Assembly (NCBI GenBank): GCA_950295325.1
Contig: OX485804.1
Location: 64,698,533 to 64,762,532, forward strand
From: Polytrichum commune
Lineage: Eukaryota; Streptophyta; Polytrichopsida; Polytrichales; Polytrichaceae
Length of the DNA: 64,000 nucleotides
Direction: 5' to 3'
Part shown: positions 58,001 through 64,000 of the stretch, one piece after another
Numbering within the stretch: position 1 is the first letter of the stretch
How the letters are laid out: the number at the start of each line of letters is the position of its first letter
Made by a program: the position numbers and the translations under genes
The notes under the pieces: model-generated
What the model saw: the letters and a program-made list of their open reading frames with translations, nothing else
What the model was told of the DNA's origin: nothing
Database searches by the model: none

Positions 58001-61000
58001 CTCCTTCAAGTCTTAGTGACCTACGACTTTAGCAAAACTTCAAAGCATCATTCTCCTTCAAATTAAAACGAAATTGTACGATTGCACTTATTTATTCTTG
58101 AATCATTAACGAATCTTCATGCCCCACCCCCCGCGTGCACGCAAATGAAGACATGAAATGGCTCCATGGTGGCTCCTGTTTTCGGGAGAAGCCATGTGGG
58201 ATCCCTAGGGAAAGAAAGGTTAAACACACATTTTTTTGGGTCTTTGTTCTCAAATATACCATATTCCAAATATGCCACATCAATGAAATATATTGTTATG
58301 CATAACAATTTAGAACTCTAACCCAAACAATTTTGAAAAAAATCCATAAAATATTGTAATTCAAATTCTCGAACCCACCAAGGAAGCCCAAAATGGTTGT
58401 CCCGTGTGTTCAACACACTTTTAAACATGTGTTCATGATTGTTCCATGTGTTAGCAACTCAGTTGAAAGTAATATTGAATACTATATATTCAAAGTTGTT
58501 AACATGTGGACATGAAACCCGAGATAGGCTCATGGAGGCTCATGGAAAAAATACACAAAGACGAAGCCGTATCCTTGCATAAAGTGGTGAGACCCCTAGC
58601 ATGTTTTTAGTGCATGTGGTTATTGACACATTGAGGTTGTGGTTATTAGCACAAGTAGCAAGCACCCAATTCCGGTTTAAAGTACCCAATTCCGTTAGTA
58701 ACTCCAATCCCAACATCTACTTTTTTTTCTTCTCGGCGTGGACAACTACGTACTTCAACATGAACATTAATTACATTATTCTAAGGACTAGAAATGTAGT
58801 TCATTAGTTGAAGGAGTCAAAATACCAATGATCAACAATATCCACTTTGGGGGGGGGGGGGGTATGTGATTAGGAAAGGTCTTATGAGGATTATGACACT
58901 TTCATATAAATCAAACATCCTTTGATCACCTTGGAGGCACAGGTAATTCTCAAGTAATTTAACGTGTCATGTGCAATAATGGGTGTTTTCAAGGGCAAGT
59001 TGTGAAGATAGACCTATTAAGTTTTCGAATTAGCCTAAATGTTTACATTATTTCTATATGTTTTACATTAAGAAAGGGCACTATTATGTATTGTGTCACG
59101 TTTTAGTTGAACGGCAATTGCCCCAACCTTGACTTTGATTCACACATAATGGATTTGCTAATCCAAATATAATATTGCATATATGTATGGGTTAGGCGAG
59201 GGGGCCAAAGTGCTCAAAGTGTCCATGATAGGCGTTTCCAACTTACGTGTCACAAGAACAAAATACTTTGAATAATTGGCACAACTATTTCATGTGTAGT
59301 TAACCCCTATTGTGTGAGTATATAAATTCAACATGGGTATCAGTAAGTGCATGTGTACGGGTATGATCTACCTAGCCCGGTGGTAGCACATCCTTTAAGA
59401 ACATTATTGTTACCTAGTTGATATTTGCACATAAATCACTACAAATTTTTATGGTATTAAAAGTATCTTCTTCAAAATACTATGATTGATTAATATCACG
59501 ACCCTTCACAAATCAAACAATAAGTTGTGTTTTAATACCTTTACCCTACTAGTATCTGAGAAATTTTAAATGAATTACATGCGTAATTGTGGAGTTGACA
59601 TCATAAGTGCCGCTTTTATGTTTAATTTTGCATAATTAATACATGAAAACTACAGGGCTCTCACTATATAATCCTACCCATGTTAATTACAATCACTATA
59701 AGGTAAGCATGCCTAACTCGGTTATTGAGTTGCGATCAAACACATGTAATTGAGTGGTGCATGGTTAAGACGTGCACCTAAAAGCAAACAACAAAAGGAT
59801 AGATGTTTACAAGGCTCGTCAATTTGTTCTCATGATTTGTTAACTAGTCTAAGTCCAATAATGAACACATTTAAGGAGTAAGACATTCATTTGAGCTCAA
59901 ACAAATATGAGAAATTTGGCTACAACCTCTATTTAGATTCACTAATCATCTTGTATTTATTGTGGGTTTGAGTTTCTAAGAGAAGTGAGTGCATAACGGC
60001 AAGCATCCATTTTAGACCAACTTAGCTTAAAAAGCCCACTCTTTCCTTAAAGCATCCACCCGCCATTCTCTTTATGAAAGACTACAATTGATTAAGAAAG
60101 TAGGTCCTATAAACAATGAACGTTTTCAACACATTGTTTATTTCACGTAGCGTGAACAATTGATGTTTGTATTGTTGTTTGTGCGTGGAGGATACCAAAC
60201 CTTTGAACACTTCAAGTTTGGTGTGGCTTATACACGTACATTGGGGAGGTATAGTGTTTCATGTGGATGATATCAAGCCATGTCAAAGGCAAAATAGTAT
60301 GTTCTTTGGTACTAGTTTTTAAGCTAGACGTGTTTTATTTAATGACTTACTTTGGTTGCAACATGGTTCATCTAAAACGAACACTTCTAGTATTATTATA
60401 AGCATTGGTATGATAACTTGTTGATTGGGATAGCCAAAAATGAATGCTCAACACCCGCTTAACACTAATCACTCTAGGCACACCTACGCAAACGCTTGAG
60501 AAGATCGTATGTTTTCTTCTTAATATGCGTCACAAATTGGGGTTTAGTTGCCTTAATCTCTTTCTCGTGGTTTGGATTCACAAAAGATTTGCTAATCAAC
60601 TAGAGTGTATTCCCAAATCGGTTGCACGTCAAAAGATGTTGAACCTCATGAAAGTAATTGTAATTGGCTCATCTACCTTGGAGAGATAGAAATGATTGAC
60701 AAACAATTCACTCTACTAGACTATGAAAATGTCAGTTTTGGTGGACCTTATGGCACACAACCTTAGTAAGCATTAGGTAAGTGGGTTTTGTGTGGTCAAT
60801 TATTCTTATTCAAACACATGTCTTTAACCCTTAACTCCGTAGAAAGCCAAAAATTACTACAAATTCCATGTTTTGGGTCAATTAACCTACCTTCCTATGT
60901 ACAAAAGTGATAAACTTCAACACAACACACCATTGCACTTTAAAGTTGATGTGTGCCATGTGGAAATTCCCTTGCTCCAATGTTGTCTTTGACACAAAGC

Positions 61001-64000
61001 TTGACAGTAGCTATGTAAGTCTACCGCAGGCTCCAATTGTATCCATTTGCCCCCACAAAATTGCATGAAACGTTTATCGATTCTTTGTAATACATGTAAC
61101 ATTGGGATTGATGAAAATTATGGAAGAAAATGTGGATTTTTCCAAAACGATGAAAGCATGCATCCACAACACCTTGGCATTGCAAACCCATCTACGAAGA
61201 CTCACAGTAAGTGAGGATTGCAATCTTCAAGCCCCAACCGTGAGGAGTTTTCTACAATTGACATGAAGATTTGATTTCATACATTGTGGATGTATTCTCA
61301 TCGTCCATATCCAATGAAACCAAACCCTTCAATTTTTTTTGTTAAAGTGCTACCAACTTGCTCTTTAATGTTATATTCCTCCACATACCAACACTTGGAA
61401 GGCTTGATTAATTTACTGCTTAGTGATGACTTTACGATTTCCCATTCCATACAATCACAAATGTTCATATTGTCTCATATTGCATGTGCAAGACTCACCA
61501 ACAACGGACACACCAACAACTATTACTTTGAGCTAGATTTGGGATGTTATAGGCACATAAAGCTAGGGGTTAAGCGTTGTATGGCAAGGCTTGGTTATGA
61601 TTGAACACCAAAAAAAAAACACGTGTTACAATGACATTGGCCAATGAGCTTAGAATATAGACATTCTTCTAGGTTCATCATCGGACCCAACTGAGAGTTA
61701 ATATACGATCACTCAAAGAGAAAGATGATCTTCATTTCAATCTCTTCTAAGTTTTGCTCTCCACTCCTATTTTAAAACTCAAAGTGACAATCTTCACTAT
61801 TTGCATTTGCTAACCAGATGAGATAATGCCCATTTAATTCAATGAATTTTTTTTCGTTCATGGAGTTGGAAGTGTCCAAAATAAGATCGCATACCTTATT
61901 ACATACGAGGAGGCTCTTCATATAGAAGTCGGTGTTATCATCAATTGAATTACCTACTACAATCCAGTTAGTTAATCATAATTAATTTTGTTGTGGTTTT
62001 ATATGATTAAACATAGCTCACACACCGTAAGATAAGTAATAATCTCTAAACATGTACCGATAGGACTTCCAAACATGATAGAACCAACTACACAAATTCA
62101 TGGCGCTAATATTACCGATTAATATTAAAAGTAATAGTACTAGTGGTATTTTCCACTCTTTAATTTTGTGGTGGAGTCATAGATTTGTTGTTGCTCCACT
62201 TGTGTTTCTAGATGACACGAAAAGACATGTTTGAAAACGTGAAAAGTGGAAAAGATTGGTTTCCGGTACTACAATGAACACCATGATATTGGATATAGGC
62301 AAGACGTGACAAGTGGAGCCATGTGAAAGGGTACATGAGACACATGTTCAAGGTACATGGAGAGCTTCATAAAGCACAAAGTCTCATGTAACTTACTCTC
62401 TAAGGTGGCCACCATGCAATCGTAGCTTGCCTCTACACAAGGAACCAAATCATTTATCCCAACAACCGTTCATTTAATAGAAGACTATCAAATGTGATAA
62501 GATTGATTATTGTGTCCATTTGGTGACAACTCTCACTTAATAATTCGCCATTAATGGATTCCACTAGTAGATTGTAAAACACATGTTTATTGGAGCAAAT
62601 TTGCAAACATGCTCTCTCTCTTTATTTATTATATAATGTGGATTTATTTAGCTCTATAAATTACATAAAATTGCAAAAGGTTTTGAAAGTGTCATTTTTA
62701 GACATACTTACCTTACGGTGGCCACCGAGCAATTGAAGCTTCCATCCACATGAGGGACCAAATCATTTACCCCAACAACTCCATTGTGATATTATTTGGT
62801 GACTTGTCTATGTGTTGATTGAACTAGGCCAACCAACTCTAATAGCATGCTAGGCCTTAGATATTTGTTGCACATGGCAATTTTATATGAAAGACCTTGG
62901 CCAAACTTTTGAATTGACAAATCTAGGAACACAATGTGGTGAGTGATGATGCAAAATCATCTTTCAACATTTATCCAAATTTCTACGCTCACCTCACATG
63001 CAACATTATAAACCCACTAGTTCGAGTCCAAAATTAATGGTCTTATATTTGTTTGTGCAACTTATGTCATATGCAAACCATCTTTGGTTCTTTTGTAGGG
63101 TTTCATAGCCGTACCCACTATGGAACCATAACAAGAAGCCAAATGTTGAAGTTAATAGTTTCACCAGACATTTTAGTGACCTTTTGATGGAAATTGTACT
63201 TAGATGGATGAAAGAAGTGTACAATGGACGGAGTTAAGTGGTTAGAACTTTAATTATGAGCTTGGAAGGCCATAGTTAGTTACACTATCATCTTCCTCCT
63301 GGCCATAAGGATGTGGGGTGAGGAAGAGCAAGACATACATTCCCGGAGACAATTTGAGCTCATTGTTGAACTCAATGGTCTAGTCTCCCTCGACATAGAG
63401 ATTGTGCGATAGTTGAATTATTCTTTGTGAGCAGAGAGCAATCGCCACATCAATTGTGGGACTGTAGTTTGTGACAAAGCATATTGTTATTTTGATTACA
63501 AGTTATACAAAGGTTGCCGAAGTCTGGTTTAGTTATTTTCTTGTTTGTGATTGAGTTATGTGGAATTGAGAACTATTGTCTTTTGTTGTGATAGCATTGG
63601 ATTGAGTTTTAGGTTATGAATGAAGTTGATTAGGTCAAAACCATGAGTCAATTTGTCCAAATATGAAAGAGTTGAGATCCATAAACATTGAGTGAAGAGG
63701 TGAGAAAATGTCTGAAGTGCATGCAAAACTAGTGTTGATCCCCGTGAGAGAAAGAACTTGTCTACAATAAAGTAGAGTGAGAACGCATTTGAAAATATAT
63801 ACTTTGAAAGATGGACAATACGATCAAACCATTGTTTGAGAGTTGGGAACACTTCAATGTAGAACAGAGAAAGGGACAAATCAAATTAATCTAAAGATGA
63901 GAAAATGAAAATATTGTAAAAGTGTCAAATGAACATTCAAAGCTTACGAGCAAATTTGAAACCATTAGCTAAGGAAGGTTTATACAAAGAGTTGCATAAA
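58000..64000. other. AT-rich stretch with no recognised gene
   Basis: A G run lies at about 58849-58862. TAGCCCGGTGG at about 59374 is A-box-like but has no B box nearby. The plus-strand frame around 63250-63860 and minus-strand frame 63879-63556 have long open runs without a domain I can name. Old retroelement sequence is possible but unsupported. Confidence 0.5.

Noticed and set aside
63240-63880. Possible retroelement polyprotein at the right edge
   Set aside because: Long open runs exist on both strands, but no protease, integrase, RT or RNase H motif could be found.

Overview
The window is nuclear DNA from a land plant. It holds one intact, densely coding gene near the left end, followed by about 55 kb of AT-rich, repeat-filled DNA with no gene I can support. 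The gene is a Pumilio/FBF (PUF) RNA-binding protein with plant-style introns. The transposon types (LINEs with plant-like C-termini, tRNA-derived SINEs, Tourist-like, pogo/Emigrant-like and CACTA-like elements) also fit a plant. The sparse gene content and old, nested repeats suggest a large genome, possibly a seed-free plant such as a fern. That taxonomic guess is inference only.

Layout. 1-2701: 3' flank of the PUF gene. 2702-6774: PUF gene on the minus strand, five coding exons, 980 codons, with a CCCH zinc finger and eight PUF repeats. 6775-8340: its leader and promoter, rich in CA and GAA repeats, with a GC-rich block. 8530-14545: a long decayed LINE on the minus strand with endonuclease, reverse transcriptase, RNase H and a conserved tail. 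It is interrupted by a tRNA-derived SINE (8744-8957) and by a 645-bp element with an 8-bp target duplication and C/G-homopolymer ends (11198-11842). 14.6-18.6 kb: a decayed long-period repeat carrying a hairpin element, a Tourist-like MITE and the 3' end of a second LINE family. 18.6-64 kb: mostly featureless AT-rich DNA studded with short elements. These include a three-copy 290-bp repeat in which two copies carry a LINE insertion and one keeps the empty site (28.95-29.70 kb), a pogo/Emigrant-like transposon with 24-bp ends (43761-44747), a small CACTA-like element and a full SINE (45.8-46.3 kb), a second homopolymer-ended element (50258-50599), three copies of a Mutator-like MITE, and a near full-length 5S rRNA-derived sequence whose internal promoter block is still intact (56168-56284).

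No gene cluster or operon-like arrangement is present. The value of the window lies in the PUF gene and in the readable order of transposon insertions. The best candidates for undescribed biology are the homopolymer-ended element family, the 5S-derived sequence and the tRNA-derived SINE family.
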